The notes under the pieces are model-generated. The model had not been told where the DNA came from, did no database searches, and saw only the letters and a program-made list of their open reading frames with translations. From Vogesella oryzae (GTDB lineage Bacteria; Pseudomonadota; Gammaproteobacteria; Burkholderiales; Chromobacteriaceae), in contig NZ_CADEPL010000022.1 of the NCBI RefSeq assembly GCF_902829295.1, positions 26,084-90,083 on the forward strand: a stretch of 64,000 nucleotides of DNA, given 5' to 3'. Made by a program: the position numbers and the translations under genes. Numbering within the stretch: position 1 is the stretch's first letter; every line of letters begins with the position of its first letter. This document shows positions 40,701-49,249 of this stretch, in pieces.

Positions 40701-42095
40701 TCAGCCGCGCTTGCCGAGCACGATGACCTGCTGCGAGTCGAAGCGCGCCATCAGCCAGTGGCGGATGCGGTCGACAGTGTCGCGGTTCAGCGCGCGGCGG
40801 GTTTCCACATACACGATCAGCACCTCCGGCGGCTGGCCGCTGCCGGCGCTGGCGTCAGGGCGGCCGTCGTGGCCGGAGGTCAGGTAGACCTGGCGGAATT
40901 CCGGATACTGCGCCAGCAGCTCCTTGCGCAGCTGGGCAAACTCCGCCTGCCGCGCCGCGTTCTTGTCGGCCAGCTGCTGCTGGTGTTGCTGTTGTTGCGC
41001 CAGCTGCTGTTCCAGCTGCTGGATGCGGCTGTTCTTCGCCTCCAGCAACTGCAGGCTGTTGCGGTACAGGTCCTGCTGCAGCTGCGACTTGAGCTGGTTG
41101 AGATCGGCGCCGTTGTCCTGCTGGAAGGTGCGGATCTGCAGCTGGGCATCCTGCAGCCGGAAGCGCCCCAGCTGCGCCTGCAGCCGTTCGATCTGCGCCT
41201 TGTCGCCGCTCTTGCCGGCCACCACCAGCGTGATGCGGCGCTGGCCGGCATCAATGTCCTTCTGGATCAGCAGCAGGTCTTTCTCGCTGTGGCTGATGGC
41301 GCTCAGGTAGGCGCTGGCCTCGGTCTTGAACAGCTCGTTGCGCACCAGCTGCACCGCCAGATAGACGCTGGGCACCAGGGTGATGATCAGCGCGCTGGAG
41401 ATCAGGATGCGCGCCTTGCGCTGCGAGGCCGGGCTGGCAAAGCTCATGCGCGGCAGGCGCATCAGGCGGGTAAAGAACAGTGCCGACAGCGCGATGTACA
41501 CCGCATTGATGGTGAACAGGTAGAAGGCGCCGAAGAAAAACGCCGGCTGGGCAGTGGCGATGCCGTAGCCGGCGGTACACAGCGGCGGCATCAGCGCGGT
41601 GGCGATGGCCACCCCCGGAATCACGTTGCCCCATTCGCGGCGGGTGACGCCGATGATGCCGGCCATGCCGCCGAACAGCGCGATCAGCACATCCCACAGC
41701 GTCGGTGCGGTGCGCGCCAGCAGCTCGGATTGCGCCTGGGTCAGCGGCGTCAGCAGGAAATACAGCGTCGAAGTCAGCAGGCTCAGCAGCACGAACACAC
41801 CCAGCGTGCGCGCCGAGCGGCGGATCAGCTCGAAATTGTCGACCCCGGCGCCGTAGCCGATGCCCATAATCGGCCCCATCAGCGGCGAGATCAGCATCGC
41901 GCCGATAATCACCGCGGTGGAATTGACGTTCAGACCGATGGAGGCCACGAAGATGGCGAACATCAGAATCCACAGATTGGTACCGCGGATATGGATGCCC
42001 TGGGTGATGCTGTTCTCGATCTCCTCCGCGGTGTCCATATCGCTGCGCAGATCGAACAATTTGTTTAATTCATACAGGAACAGGCGTTTTCGCAT
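40701..42095 (-). CDS. DUF389 (TIGR00341-like) membrane protein with coiled-coil tail
   Basis: A 464-residue protein. The first ~255 residues hold about six hydrophobic helices with the DUF389 hallmark NSTAVIIGAMLISPLMGPIMGIGYG and the REWGNVIPGVAIATALMPPLC segment. After a helix at about 235-255 comes a long soluble part with a Gln-rich coiled coil (about 345-395), which is not part of the basic DUF389 unit. Function unknown. The start at 42095 gives a basic cytoplasmic N terminus; the ribosome site is weak. Confidence 0.8.
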   Translation of the reverse strand: MRKRLFLYELNKLFDLRSDMDTAEEIENSITQGIHIRGTNLWILMFAIFVASIGLNVNSTAVIIGAMLISPLMGPIMGIGYGAGVDNFELIRRSARTLGVFVLLSLLTSTLYFLLTPLTQAQSELLARTAPTLWDVLIALFGGMAGIIGVTRREWGNVIPGVAIATALMPPLCTAGYGIATAQPAFFFGAFYLFTINAVYIALSALFFTRLMRLPRMSFASPASQRKARILISSALIITLVPSVYLAVQLVRNELFKTEASAYLSAISHSEKDLLLIQKDIDAGQRRITLVVAGKSGDKAQIERLQAQLGRFRLQDAQLQIRTFQQDNGADLNQLKSQLQQDLYRNSLQLLEAKNSRIQQLEQQLAQQQQHQQQLADKNAARQAEFAQLRKELLAQYPEFRQVYLTSGHDGRPDASAGSGQPPEVLIVYVETRRALNRDTVDRIRHWLMARFDSQQVIVLGKRG

Positions 42096-42190
42096 GGTGG
42101 GTCGCTGGCCGTGAGCAGGGAGGTTGGCACGGCGCCGCGCGGCACCGCCCATTGCAGTGTATACGCTGATCGCCATGGCATGGCGGGCAT

Positions 42191-42216
42191 AAAAAAAGCC
42201 GCGGGCGGGCCGCGGC
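42191..42216 (-). terminator. Terminator of the lysE-like gene
   Basis: Read on the minus strand, GCCGCGG pairs with CCGCGGC across a five-base loop, then seven T. Confidence 0.85.
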
Positions 42217-42254
42217 AAGTGGGAGCAAACGCCTGACCGGCAGGCGAACAACAA

Positions 42255-42872
42255 TCAGCGCTGTACGCTGGCCAGCATCAGGCCGGCGATGACGAACAGC
42301 CCGGCGCTGGTGCGCGAGAAGCGCTTGAGACGTTGGCCGTGTGCCAGCCAGCTGCCGAGGCGGCCCCCGGCGGCGGCCAGAGCCACTGCGATCACCAGAT
42401 CGGCCACCACCCAGGTGGCGGCCATGGTCAGGTATTGCGGCCACAGCTCGCGGCTCGGGTCGAGAAAGCGCGGCAGCAGCGCGGAGAAGAACACGGTGTC
42501 TTCCGGGTTGCTCACCGCCAGCAGGAAGGCCGGACGGAAGCCGCTCCACAGCTTGCTGGCAGGGCCGGCCTGCTCGCCGCCCAAGGCAAACGGCTTGCGC
42601 CACAGGGTGATGCCCAGCCACACCAGGTAGCCGGCACCCAGCAGCTTCACTACATTGAAGGCGGCGGGCGAGGCGAACAGCAGCGCGGTGATGCCCAGCG
42701 CCGACAGCGCCATCAGCAGCAGCGCGCCGGCGGAAAAGCCCAGCGCATTGGGAATGCCGCCCCGGGCGCCGTGTTGCGCGCCGTGCGACAGGGTCAGCAG
42801 CGGGCCGGGGCCGGGCGCCGCCATCAGCAATACGATGGTGCCGAGATACAAAATCCAGTTACTGAACAACAT
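42255..42872 (-). CDS. LysE/RhtB-family amino acid exporter
   Basis: A 205-residue membrane protein with six hydrophobic helices. The LysE/RhtB signature is clear: MAAPGPGPLLTLSHGAQHGARGGIPNALGFSAGAL near the N terminus (given here in parts), and LWSGFRPAFLLAVSNPE before helix four. It exports amino acids or homoserine lactone-like compounds. AAGGA lies eight bases before the ATG. Confidence 0.88.
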   Translation of the reverse strand: MLFSNWILYLGTIVLLMAAPGPGPLLTLSHGAQHGARGGIPNALGFSAGALLLMALSALGITALLFASPAAFNVVKLLGAGYLVWLGITLWRKPFALGGEQAGPASKLWSGFRPAFLLAVSNPEDTVFFSALLPRFLDPSRELWPQYLTMAATWVVADLVIAVALAAAGGRLGSWLAHGQRLKRFSRTSAGLFVIAGLMLASVQR

Positions 42873-43474
42873 GGTGCAAGTCCTTGGCGCCACGGCAAGA
42901 CGCCGTGAACGCGGTTTCCTGCCCGTCCGCGGCAATGGCGCGGGGGCGGCCAACAGCGGAGGGCATGGTTGTGCCCGGGTGCGGCAGCGTTTGGCCGCAG
43001 GCACGCTCAGGCGAAGGGACCGGGCGCGCGGGTCGCGGCTCGGGCTTTAGTCAACAGGGGGAAACGGGCAGGAAACGACGCTAACGCGGCGGTTTGGACT
43101 GCAGGTCAGGCTGGGCGGCCGGATGCACGCGATGGGCTTGCGGCTTGGCGCTGGAGCGGACGGAGAAATTGACAGTCAGCGGGGCGAGGCGACGCTGATT
43201 GGGGTGCTTGGTAGGGCACTCGTTGAGTACCTGGTTGGCCGGGTGGCGCGAGTTGCGAGAGAACAATTGGGACTTCCGGTTACGACGATGCAGCCATTCT
43301 AGGGGGCCGGCAGCACCGTTGGCAAGTTTTGTGTTTATTTTGTTAGACGCGATTGCGCGATAACTGGCTGATTTTTGGCATGTGCGGCGCGCGTGGTGTT
43401 TGGAATATTAGCCGCGTTGTCAGTGCGCGCCGGCCGCGCTAAGGTGTCGCCCTGCAATCAAACCGGAGCCCGCC
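42873..43474. other. 600-bp region with no convincing gene
   Basis: It holds one full motif word (at about 42946) and two one-base variants (about 42990 and 43232). A 61-codon minus-strand frame at 43081-43266 (beginning MFSRNSRHPANQVLNECP) has no membrane segment, repeat or known motif and no clear ribosome site, so I do not call it. The last ~100 bases become AT-richer and probably contain the xth promoter. Confidence 0.5.
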
Positions 43475-44245
43475 ATGCAACTTGCCACCTGGAACGTCAA
43501 CTCGCTGAAAGTGCGCCTGCCGCACGTGCTGCAGTGGCTGGCGGAAAACCCCGTCGACGTGCTGTGCCTGCAGGAGCTGAAGCTGGACCAGCCGGCGTTC
43601 CCGCTGGCCGAGATCGAGGCCGCCGGCTACCAGGCAGCGTGGCTGGGGCAGAAGACCTATAACGGTGTCGCCATTCTGGTGAAGAACGGTCGCAATATGG
43701 CCGATGTGGTCACCGGCATTCCCGGCTACGACGACGAGCAGCGCCGGGTGATCGCCGCCACCGTGGACGGCGTGCGGGTGATCTGTGCCTACTTCGTCAA
43801 TGGCGAGGCGGTGGATTCGCCCAAGTACCAGTACAAGCTGGAGTGGTTGTCCCAGCTGGAACGCTATGTTGCCGCCGAGTTGGCCGCACATTCCGACTTT
43901 GCCTTGCTGGGCGACTACAACATCGCGCCGGAAGACATCGATGTCTACGACCCGGAAGGCTGGCACGAGCAGGTGCTGTGTACCACGCCGGAGCGCGAGT
44001 CGTTCCGCCGCCTGATCGGTATGGGGCTCACCGACAGCTTCCGCCACTTCAATCAGGAGCCGAAGATGTACAGCTGGTGGGATTACCGCGCCATGATGTT
44101 CCGCCGCAATATGGGCGTACGCATCGACCACATCCTGATTACCGACAGCCTGAAAGCACGCGCCAGCGGCTGCGTTATCGACAAGGCGCCGCGCAAGTGG
44201 GAGCGCCCGTCCGACCACACCCCGGTCGTGCTGACCCTGAACTGA
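43475..44245 (+). CDS. xth: Exodeoxyribonuclease III (XthA family)
   Basis: A 256-residue endonuclease/exonuclease/phosphatase-fold enzyme that cleaves DNA at abasic sites and trims 3' ends. Catalytic motifs are TWNVNSL, LQELKL, GDYNIAPEDIDVYDP, RIDHILIT and the final SDHTPVV. Length matches bacterial XthA. A tautomerase gene follows 15 bp after the stop. Confidence 0.94.
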   Translation: MQLATWNVNSLKVRLPHVLQWLAENPVDVLCLQELKLDQPAFPLAEIEAAGYQAAWLGQKTYNGVAILVKNGRNMADVVTGIPGYDDEQRRVIAATVDGVRVICAYFVNGEAVDSPKYQYKLEWLSQLERYVAAELAAHSDFALLGDYNIAPEDIDVYDPEGWHEQVLCTTPERESFRRLIGMGLTDSFRHFNQEPKMYSWWDYRAMMFRRNMGVRIDHILITDSLKARASGCVIDKAPRKWERPSDHTPVVLTLN

Positions 44246-44260
44246 AGCAAGGAGCCCGCC

Positions 44261-44620
44261 ATGCCGCATCTCACCGTGGAATATTCGGCCAACCTGCCGC
44301 AACTGCCGGCTGCACCGCTGCTGCAGCAGCTTAACGATGTGCTGCTGGCCAGCGGCCTGTTCGCCGGCCCGGATATCAAGAGCCGCGCCGTGCCGCTGCC
44401 GGTGTTTCTGGTGAGCGACGAGCCGGAAGGCCATGCCTTCGTGCATGTCAAACTGGCGCTGCTGTCCGGCCGCCCGCCGGAAGTGAAGAAGCTGCTGTCG
44501 CAGCAGCTGCTGGACGCGCTGCAACGCAGCTGCCCGTGGCCGGCCGAGCTGGCGGTGCAGCTGTGCGTGGAGCTGATGGACATCGAGCGCGACGGCTACA
44601 GCAAGGTCACCGTGCAATGA
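44261..44620 (+). CDS. 5-carboxymethyl-2-hydroxymuconate isomerase-like tautomerase
   Basis: A 119-residue protein of the CHMI/HpaF family, starting MPHLTVEYSANL so that Pro2 would be the catalytic N-terminal base after Met removal. The hpa pathway itself is not seen here, so the physiological substrate is uncertain. Its stop overlaps the RNase T2 start. Confidence 0.84.
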   Translation: MPHLTVEYSANLPQLPAAPLLQQLNDVLLASGLFAGPDIKSRAVPLPVFLVSDEPEGHAFVHVKLALLSGRPPEVKKLLSQQLLDALQRSCPWPAELAVQLCVELMDIERDGYSKVTVQ

Positions 44621-45258
44621 GGGCGCTGCTGCTGGCGGCCATGTTGGCCGCAGCGTCGCCACTGGCGGCGCAGGCCGGCGATGTGCCGGGCCGTTTCGAC
44701 TTTTACGTGCTGGCGCTGTCGTGGTCGCCGGACTATTGCGCGGCGCGGCCGCAGGATGCCGAACAATGCGGCCGGCCGTATGGCTTCGTGCTGCATGGCC
44801 TGTGGCCGCAGTACCAGCGCGGCTATCCGGCCAACTGCAGTGCCGAGCCATTGCAGCCACAGATCGAGCGCCAGTTCGCCGGGCTTTACCCCAGCCGCAA
44901 GCTGTACCGCCACGAGTGGGACAAGCACGGCAGCTGCAGCGGCCTGAGCCAGCCGCAGTTTCACCAGCTGGCGGCCAGCCTGAAGGCGAAAGTGCGCATC
45001 CCCGCCGCCTACCAGGCGCCGGCACAGCCGCTGCGCCGCAGCCTGCCGCAGCTGAAAGCCGACCTGGTGGCGGCCAACCCGTGGCTGCCGGCCAGCGCCA
45101 TCAGCGTGGCCTGCAGCGGGGCGGGGCGCTTCCTGCAGGAAGTACGTGTCTGCTTCGACAAACAGGGCAGTGGTGCCAGCGCCTGCAGCGAACAGATGCA
45201 GCGCGCAGAGGCGCGCAGTTGCCGCCAGCCGGACTTGCTGGTGCGCAACGTGCGCTGA
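44617..45258 (+). CDS. Ribonuclease T2 family protein, periplasmic
   Basis: A 213-residue protein with a Sec signal (about residues 1-20, ending AQA). Both T2 catalytic boxes are present: CAS I FVLHGLWPQY and CAS II HEWDKHGSC. Multiple Cys fit disulphides in the periplasm. It would cleave RNA to 3'-phosphates by transesterification, like E. coli RNase I. It overlaps the tautomerase gene by four bases (ATGA). Confidence 0.92.
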   Translation: MRALLLAAMLAAASPLAAQAGDVPGRFDFYVLALSWSPDYCAARPQDAEQCGRPYGFVLHGLWPQYQRGYPANCSAEPLQPQIERQFAGLYPSRKLYRHEWDKHGSCSGLSQPQFHQLAASLKAKVRIPAAYQAPAQPLRRSLPQLKADLVAANPWLPASAISVACSGAGRFLQEVRVCFDKQGSGASACSEQMQRAEARSCRQPDLLVRNVR

Positions 45259-45274
45259 GGCGGCAGCAGACAAG

Positions 45275-45305
45275 AAAAGGCGACCCTGCGGTCGCCTTTT
45301 TTGTT
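45275..45305. terminator. Terminator between RNase T2 and the PepSY gene
   Basis: An 11-bp stem AAAAGGCGACC / GGTCGCCTTTT, with A and T runs on both sides, serves the convergent genes. Confidence 0.9.
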
Positions 45306-45310
45306 GGCCG

Positions 45311-46690
45311 TCAGCGCAGCCACGCCAGTACCGGCAGCCGGCGCAGCAGTGCCCAGTCCAGCAGCAGGATGGCCACGAAGCTGAGCCCCACCAGCGGAAA
45401 GGCGGCCCCCAGCAGCAGCATGATCAGCAGCGCGCCGCGCCACAACGGGGTGTCCGGCGGGCTGTCCGGTGCCCCCAGTCGCCCCTGCGGCTTGCGCCGC
45501 CACCACATGATGAGGCCGCTGACGCAGCTGAGGATCCGCAGCAGGCAGATGCCCAGCATCAGCAGCTGGTTGGCGAGGCCGAACAGCCGGCCCTCGTGCA
45601 GCACGATGCCCATCTCTACTGCCTTCGGCACCACGCCGTAGTCGCGGTAGCGGATGTCGGCCAGCACCTTGCCGCTGTACTGGTCGATGTGCAGCGTGGC
45701 CTCGTCGCGGGCATCGTCCGGAAACACCGACACGGTGTAGACGCCTTCGTCGCCGTCCGGCATCACCACGGCGTAGCCCGGCACCACGCCGCGGGCGTTG
45801 GCGGTATCCACCACCTGCTGCAGGCTGACGCGCGGCGTGGCCTGCTGCGGCAGCGCGCCGTGGTGGGCGGCGTGCGGGTCGGACTTGGGTAGCGGGCTGT
45901 GCTCCAGCGCCCACGGAATCACCTTGTCCTCGGTGCTGTTCAGGCTCAGCGCCAGCTTGTCCGACTTGGGCACCTGGTCCCACATCTGCGCCGGAAAGCG
46001 GCTCCACACCGCGGCAAACTGATCGCCCCAGTAGCCGGTCCACGCCATGCCGGATAGCAGCATGAACAGCAGCAGCAGCGCGCTCCAGAAGCCGGTGACC
46101 GCGTGCAGGTCGCGCCAGAAGGCGCGGCCGCCGGCCTGCCAGCGCGGCCAGAACACCGCCAGCTTGCCGCGTCCGCGCGGCCACCACAGGTACAGGCCGG
46201 AAACCAGCAGCACCAGCGCCCAGCCGGTGGCCAGCTCTACCGCGCGGTCGCCCCACTTGCCGGCCAGTAGCTCGCCATGCAGCTTCAGCGCGAGCGGCTG
46301 CAGGCTGTATTCCTCGCTCAGCGTACCCAGCACGCTGGCGCGATAGGGGTCGAGGTAGACGCCGATTTTCTCGCCGTGATCGCGCACGATTACCTTGGCG
46401 CTGCGCTGCGGCGTCGCCGGCGGCAGGTAACGCAGCACGCTGGCCTGCGGGTAGCGCTCTTTCACCACCATCAGCAGGTGGTCGGCCGGATGCGCGGGGG
46501 CGCTGCTGGCCGGCACCGTCAGCAGCTGGCGGTACAGCAGGTTGTCCAGCTGCGGCTTGAACAGATAGATGCTGCCGGTGATGGCCAGCAGCAGCATGAT
46601 GGGGGTGATGATCAGGCCGGCATAGAAATGCCAGCGCCACGCCACGGTGTAGAAACGCGGGGTCTTGCCGGCGGTTGCGGCATTCGCCAT
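45311..46690 (-). CDS. PepSY-associated TM protein (iron-uptake-linked)
   Basis: A 459-residue membrane protein with four main helices (about 22-44, 145-165, 190-215 and 385-450 region) and PepSY domains between them. The N-terminal RFYTVAWRWHFYAGLIITPIM and later SGLYLWWPRGRGKL are typical of the PepSY_TM family found beside siderophore receptor genes, where it may act in periplasmic ferric-siderophore reduction. A Fur-box-like sequence lies just upstream, supporting an iron link. No receptor gene is adjacent. Confidence 0.86.
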   Translation of the reverse strand: MANAATAGKTPRFYTVAWRWHFYAGLIITPIMLLLAITGSIYLFKPQLDNLLYRQLLTVPASSAPAHPADHLLMVVKERYPQASVLRYLPPATPQRSAKVIVRDHGEKIGVYLDPYRASVLGTLSEEYSLQPLALKLHGELLAGKWGDRAVELATGWALVLLVSGLYLWWPRGRGKLAVFWPRWQAGGRAFWRDLHAVTGFWSALLLLFMLLSGMAWTGYWGDQFAAVWSRFPAQMWDQVPKSDKLALSLNSTEDKVIPWALEHSPLPKSDPHAAHHGALPQQATPRVSLQQVVDTANARGVVPGYAVVMPDGDEGVYTVSVFPDDARDEATLHIDQYSGKVLADIRYRDYGVVPKAVEMGIVLHEGRLFGLANQLLMLGICLLRILSCVSGLIMWWRRKPQGRLGAPDSPPDTPLWRGALLIMLLLGAAFPLVGLSFVAILLLDWALLRRLPVLAWLR

Positions 46691-46726
46691 GACTTGCTCC
46701 GGTGCAAAAAGCCGGCATTGTCCAAG

Positions 46727-46746
46727 TTAATGCGAATGAATATCAA
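46727..46746 (-). promoter_or_regulatory. Fur-box-like site
   Basis: On the minus strand TTGATATTCATTCGCATTAA stands about 37 bp before the PepSY_TM start codon. It has the ATTCATTCGCATT look of Fur sites made of GATAAT-like hexamers. Confidence 0.55.
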
Positions 46747-46902
46747 GTAGGTGTGACACTTTGTCGCAGCGGCCTGCGCGCCGCGGGGGCCGGCCCCGAT
46801 GCGGCCAACCCGGCGTGCGCACGGCACTTGCCTGCCTGCTGTCATCGCCGGCAGGCAAACAAACAGCGGCCCGCAGGCCGCTGGTCGCGTGGCACCGCGC
46901 CG

Positions 46903-48144
46903 TTACAGGAAGCGTGCCGGTGCGTACGGTGTCGGGTCGGTAAACGGGGTCTCGCCGCAGATCACCTGCGCCAGCAGTTGGCCGCATACCGGCCCCAGCG
47001 TCAGGCCGTGGTGGGCGTGGCCGAAGTTGAACCACAGCCCCTTGTGGCGTGGCGCGGCGCCCAGTGCCGGGCGCATGTCCGGCAGGCACGGGCGGCTGCC
47101 CATCCACGGCGTGGCGTCCAGCCGTTCGCCCAGCGGGAACAGGCCGCGCGCCAGCGCCTCGGCCTGCTGCAGCTGTGCGTAGTTGGGCGCGGCGTCGCGG
47201 CGCGCCAGTTCCACGCCGGTGGCGATACGCAAGCCGCGCTGCATCGGCGACACCACGAAGCCGCCTTCCACATCGGCGATGGTGTAGTTCAGCCCCGGCC
47301 CCAGCGGCTGGTAGTGCATGTGGTAGCCGCGCTTGGCCTGCAGCGGGATGCGGTAACCCAGCGGCAGGAAGATGTCGTCCGACCACGGCCCCATCGCCAC
47401 CACCACCTGCGCGGCGCGCAGGGTGCCGGCGTCGCTGTGCACCTGCCAGCCGCTGCCATCCGGCGTCAGCGCGCTGACCTGCTGCTGCAGCACGGTGCCG
47501 CCCAGGGTTTCGAAATAGCGGGCATAGCCGCGGGTCAGCGCGCCCGGATCGCTGATGCGCTGCGGGTCGCGCCAGTGCACCGCGCCGGCAAAACCCTCCC
47601 CCAGCCCCGGCTCGGCGGCGCGCAGTTGCGCCGCGTCCAGAATCTGCAATTGCAAGCCGTGCTCGGCGGCGATGCGGCGGGCGTTGGCGGCCTCGGCGGC
47701 AAAGCCGGCCTCGGTGCGGTAGGCCTCGTACAGGCCATCGCCACGGCTCAGCTGTTGCAAGTTGGCCGCGGCGAGCAGCGTGGCGTGTTCGTCCAGGCTG
47801 CGGCTGATCAAGGGCAGCATGTCGTGCGCGGCGGCAGCCAGCCGGTGCGGGGCGGAGGCGCGGAAGTAGCGCCACAGCCACGGCGTGCTCTGCAGCAGGG
47901 TGGACGGCTGGTAGCGCACGTCGGCGGAGCGGTTGCGGGCGATGCGCAGCACGCTGGCCATATTGCGCGGAAAGCCGTACGGCACCACCGCGGCGCGTTC
48001 CAGCAGACCGGCATTGCCGTGGCTGGTTTCCTCGCCAGGAGCGCGGCGATCCAGCAGCGCCACGCGCAGGCCGCGCTGTTGCAGGGCGATGGCGGAGGAG
48101 ACGCCGATCATGCCGGCGCCAAGGACGATAAGGTCGAAATCCAT
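46903..48144 (-). CDS. dauA: D-arginine (D-amino acid) dehydrogenase, DadA/DauA-like
   Basis: A 413-residue FAD-dependent deaminating dehydrogenase. The dinucleotide fold has LGAGMIGVSSAIALQQRG at residues 8-25. The C-terminal NFGHAHHGLTLGPVCGQLLA segment is typical of DadA-like enzymes. Alone it could be any D-amino acid dehydrogenase, but it shares a locus with an Arg/ornithine-type binding protein, an ornithine cyclodeaminase-family reductase and a DauR-like regulator, the same gene set as P. aeruginosa dauBAR. I therefore infer D-arginine oxidation to 2-ketoarginine. Confidence 0.82.
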   Translation of the reverse strand: MDFDLIVLGAGMIGVSSAIALQQRGLRVALLDRRAPGEETSHGNAGLLERAAVVPYGFPRNMASVLRIARNRSADVRYQPSTLLQSTPWLWRYFRASAPHRLAAAAHDMLPLISRSLDEHATLLAAANLQQLSRGDGLYEAYRTEAGFAAEAANARRIAAEHGLQLQILDAAQLRAAEPGLGEGFAGAVHWRDPQRISDPGALTRGYARYFETLGGTVLQQQVSALTPDGSGWQVHSDAGTLRAAQVVVAMGPWSDDIFLPLGYRIPLQAKRGYHMHYQPLGPGLNYTIADVEGGFVVSPMQRGLRIATGVELARRDAAPNYAQLQQAEALARGLFPLGERLDATPWMGSRPCLPDMRPALGAAPRHKGLWFNFGHAHHGLTLGPVCGQLLAQVICGETPFTDPTPYAPARFL

Positions 48145-48212
48145 GTCGGTGCTTCTTTCAGATGCAGTTGCCATGGGCGCTGGGTGCAGCGGCCATGGCA
48201 ACGGGGTCTGGC

Positions 48213-48240
48213 AGCTTGGCCGCAAGCTTGCGGCCAAGCT
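48213..48240. repeat. 28-bp perfect palindrome containing two motif-like words
   Basis: The centre is AAGCTT at 48224-48229. Each arm holds TTGGCCGC preceded by C instead of G. It lies between the binding-protein gene and dauA on the same strand. It could attenuate transcription into dauA; there is no T run. Confidence 0.85.
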
Positions 48241-48249
48241 TGCAGCAGC

Positions 48250-49029
48250 TTACTTGGCGATGATGTCGCGCTTGAAGTATTTCATCGACAGCCGGCTCAG
48301 GGTGCCGTCTTTTTTCAGGCTGCTGATGGCCTTGTTCAGTTCGGCGGTCAGCGCCTTGTTGTCCTTGCTCACGCCAAAGCCGGTGCCTTCGCCCAGGGTG
48401 GAGAAGTCGCTGAGCACCTTGCCGGCAAAGTCGAAATCCTTGCCCTGCGGCTTGCTGAGGAAGCCTTCGGTGGCGTTCTGCGCTTCCTGCACGCTGGCAT
48501 CCAGCCGGCCGGCGGCCTGGTCGAGGTAGATCTGAGCCTGGTCGCGGTAGGCGACGATCTTCACGCCGTTCTTCTCCCAGTGCTTGCGCACGAAGTCTTC
48601 CTGCGTGGCGCCCTGCAGCACGCCGACGGTCTTGCCTTTCAGGCTGGCCACGGTCGGCTCCAGGCCGCTACCGCGCTTGGCCACCATCTGGATCGGCACG
48701 ATGTACACCGGCTGGGTGAAGTCGATGGATTCGCGGCGCTTGGCGGTGATGTTCATCGACGAGTTGATGATCTCGAACTTCTTCGCCTTCAGCCCCGGGA
48801 TCAGGCCTTCGAACGAGGTTTCCACCCAGCTGCACTTGGCGGCCATGCGCTCGCAGATGGCGTCGCCGACCTCGATGTCGAAGCCGGTCAGCTGGCCGCT
48901 GGCCAGTTTGCTCTCGAACGGCGGGGAGAACGGCCCCCGCCCCCTGCGCAGGGTGGATTGGGCAACGGCCGGCAGGGCAATCAGCGCCAGCAGCGGCAGG
49001 GCAAACTTGTGAACGTTACGGCGAATCAT
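48250..49029 (-). CDS. Periplasmic Lys/Arg/ornithine-type ABC binding protein
   Basis: A 259-residue family-3 solute-binding protein with a Sec signal (ending PAVAQ). It resembles ArgT/HisJ strongly: GFDIEVGDAICERM, FEGLIPGLKAKKFEII, PTVASLKGKTVGVLQGATQEDF. The segment before PPFESK, where the aromatic ligand-stacking residue of this family normally sits, reads RRGRGPFSPPF, unlike the usual IGTxxxYxPF. No ABC membrane or ATPase gene is present in the window. It is divergent from dauB with operator-like repeats between, and upstream of dauA. Confidence 0.87.
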   Translation of the reverse strand: MIRRNVHKFALPLLALIALPAVAQSTLRRGRGPFSPPFESKLASGQLTGFDIEVGDAICERMAAKCSWVETSFEGLIPGLKAKKFEIINSSMNITAKRRESIDFTQPVYIVPIQMVAKRGSGLEPTVASLKGKTVGVLQGATQEDFVRKHWEKNGVKIVAYRDQAQIYLDQAAGRLDASVQEAQNATEGFLSKPQGKDFDFAGKVLSDFSTLGEGTGFGVSKDNKALTAELNKAISSLKKDGTLSRLSMKYFKRDIIAK

Positions 49030-49135
49030 GTGGCTTCTCCAAAGTGATCGGTTTGGTCTTCCCGTTACCGGCGGCCAGTTAACGGTCTGCCGTCCGGTTG
49101 CTGCGCGGTGGCCGCGTCTGGTGTCTGGACGCTAA

Positions 49136-49154
49136 TGTAGACAAAAAATCCACT
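49136..49154. promoter_or_regulatory. Operator-like inverted repeat O1 in the dau divergon
   Basis: TGTAGA, seven bases, TCCACT: an imperfect version of O2 (TGTGGA-N7-TCCACA), 60 bp away and nearer the binding-protein gene. Inferred as a DauR site. Confidence 0.5.
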
Positions 49155-49195
49155 ATGGACAATTTATTTCTATTTTTACCGGCCGCTGCTAGACT

Positions 49196-49216
49196 GTGTG
49201 GACAAATTTTCCACAC
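49196..49216. promoter_or_regulatory. Operator-like inverted repeat O2 in the dau divergon
   Basis: GTGTGGA, seven AT-rich bases, TCCACAC: a perfect inverted repeat 34 bp before the dauB ATG, well placed to block a promoter. Inferred as a DauR site. Confidence 0.65.
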
Positions 49217-49249
49217 TGGACACAAGGCGCGCCGCGCCGGGAGACGCAC

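Noticed and set aside
43081..43266. 61-codon minus-strand frame before xth
   Set aside because: No ribosome site, motif or hydrophobic segment; cannot be separated from chance.
48931..48990. Double frameshift in the Arg-type binding protein
   Set aside because: The segment has the normal length and neither alternate frame gives a more family-like sequence.
46702..49047. 781-codon plus-strand frame over dauA and the binding protein
   Set aside because: Shadow of two genes with clear motifs and signal peptide on the minus strand.
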